This document shows positions 31,941 to 32,624 of a stretch of DNA of 32,624 bases, one piece after another. The notes under the pieces were generated by a model. The model was given only the letters and a program-made list of their open reading frames with translations, did no database searches and had not been told where the DNA came from. A program made the translations under genes and the position numbers. Every line of letters begins with the position of its first letter. Positions within the stretch are counted from its first letter, which is position 1. Source of the stretch: Betaproteobacteria bacterium (GTDB lineage Bacteria; Pseudomonadota; Gammaproteobacteria; Burkholderiales; Burkholderiaceae). Location of the stretch: contig JAGWXN010000007.1 in assembly GCA_018969885.1 (NCBI GenBank), positions 1 to 32,624 on the forward strand, given 5' to 3'.

Positions 31941-32624
31941 CTAGTAGCCTCCGCCCGCATCGATAATCGACCCTGTCACGTAGGACGCCGCCTCCGACAG
32001 CAGCCAAACGACAGCAGCCGCCACTTCGCTGGGATGCCCCATGCGCCGCATCGGGATCACCTGCTTCATCCGCTCCATGAGCTCAGGCGGATTCGCCGCA
32101 TGAATTTCGGTGTCGATGACGCCCGGGCGCACCGCATTGACCCGAACTCCGTCGGCCGCCACTTCCTTGGCTAGTCCGAGGGTCATCGTATCCAAGGCCG
32201 CTTTAGAGGCCGCGTAATGCACCCAAAAATTGGGCGAACCACTTCGGGACGCCGCGGACGACACGTTGACGATGCTGCCTCCCGCCCCGCCGCGAGAACG
32301 CGCCATTCGACGAACCGCCTCGCGCGCGCACAGAAACGCACCCACCGTATTCAGTGTAAACACCGCGTTGAGCTGGTCGGCGCTGACATTCATGACGGTG
32401 CTTTGCCCGCCCGTCATGCCCGCGTTGTTCACCAATCCCACCAGTTGCCCTTCGCGGTCCGCCGCCTCGAAGCATCGGAGGATGTCGTCTTCTCGACCGA
32501 CGTCGGCGCACACGGCAACCGCATGACCGCCGTCGCGCCGGATCTCGCTCACCAGCGCTTCGGCGTCACGATGCCGGCTTTGATAGACCACCACGGGAAC
32601 GCGTCCATCATGCGCAACACCCCG
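31941..32624 (-). CDS. Short-chain dehydrogenase/reductase, FabG-like (5' end missing)
   Basis: SDR whose frame is open to the right edge of the window, so its first residues, including the glycine-rich cofactor motif, lie outside; 227 residues are visible. Seen are the end of beta-2 (VPVVVYQSRHRDAEALV), CADVGRED, the NNAG motif, the catalytic Ser in VNVSSAASRSG, and YAASK (Tyr/Lys pair), followed by VRVNAVRPGVIDTEI. It closely resembles FabG-like 3-oxoacyl reductases and other classical SDRs, with an SYVTGSIIDAGGGY end. GTG 32594 is only an internal codon. It lies 57 bp upstream of the Bug receptor and may head the minus-strand operon. Confidence 0.93.
   Translation of the reverse strand, partial: RGVAHDGRVPVVVYQSRHRDAEALVSEIRRDGGHAVAVCADVGREDDILRCFEAADREGQLVGLVNNAGMTGGQSTVMNVSADQLNAVFTLNTVGAFLCAREAVRRMARSRGGAGGSIVNVSSAASRSGSPNFWVHYAASKAALDTMTLGLAKEVAADGVRVNAVRPGVIDTEIHAANPPELMERMKQVIPMRRMGHPSEVAAAVVWLLSEAASYVTGSIIDAGGGY

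Noticed and set aside
1..32624. Mobile elements, CRISPR arrays, tRNA or rRNA genes
   Set aside because: I saw no transposase, integrase, regularly spaced repeats or RNA-gene signatures on either strand.

Overview
The window is GC-rich, densely coded chromosomal DNA. It carries six tripartite-tricarboxylate-type periplasmic receptors (Bug/TctC family) and many CoA-ester enzymes. This pattern is typical of Burkholderiales-type Betaproteobacteria (Alcaligenaceae, Comamonadaceae and relatives). That placement is inferred from gene content, since no rRNA or other marker gene is present. I see no tRNA, rRNA, CRISPR array, insertion sequence or phage gene. The gene at each end of the window is cut off.

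Region A (1-14328, all +) is a tight run of 14 genes with many start/stop overlaps, probably one operon. In order: a Bug receptor (5' end missing), an ADP-forming acyl-CoA synthetase, a nitronate monooxygenase-like flavoprotein, an enoyl-CoA hydratase, a cupin, a second Bug receptor, a cyclase-family metal hydrolase, a type III CoA-transferase, an acyl-CoA dehydrogenase, an aminoglycoside-phosphotransferase-like kinase, a small unknown protein, a CrtC/lipocalin-like protein, a thiolase-fold protein without the usual cysteines, and its DUF35 partner. It reads as a catabolic route for an imported carboxylic acid: CoA activation, beta-oxidation-like steps, a kinase-assisted step on a hydroxyacyl-CoA, and C-C cleavage. 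The dehydrogenase-kinase-small protein trio resembles the LvaC-LvaA-LvaB set for 4-hydroxyacyl-CoA metabolism.

Region B (14329-16758) holds a small DUF3429-type membrane protein on +, then a short-chain dehydrogenase and a LysR regulator on -. The LysR gene diverges from region C across a 107-bp gap containing a perfect CATAAG-N5-CTTATG palindrome, the likely LysR operator.

Region C (16866-24606, +) starts with a TauD/TfdA dioxygenase and two tandem Bug receptors. It continues with an AtuA-like protein split over two genes, a D-2-hydroxyacid dehydrogenase, an HpaI-type aldolase, an SMP-30/gluconolactonase and a small ferredoxin-fold protein. This suggests catabolism of a hydroxy acid, lactone or oxygenated product.

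Region D (24838-28764, +) is the only complete transporter, TctC-TctB-TctA, followed by an amidohydrolase that probably starts at TTG 27811.

Region E (28796-32624, all -), read from right to left, holds a short-chain dehydrogenase running off the window, a Bug receptor, an ACMSD-like amidohydrolase, and a fusion of a DCC (DUF393) thiol-redox domain with a Coq7-type di-iron hydroxylase. Hairpins sit between the convergent gene pairs at about 15.1 kb and 28.8 kb.
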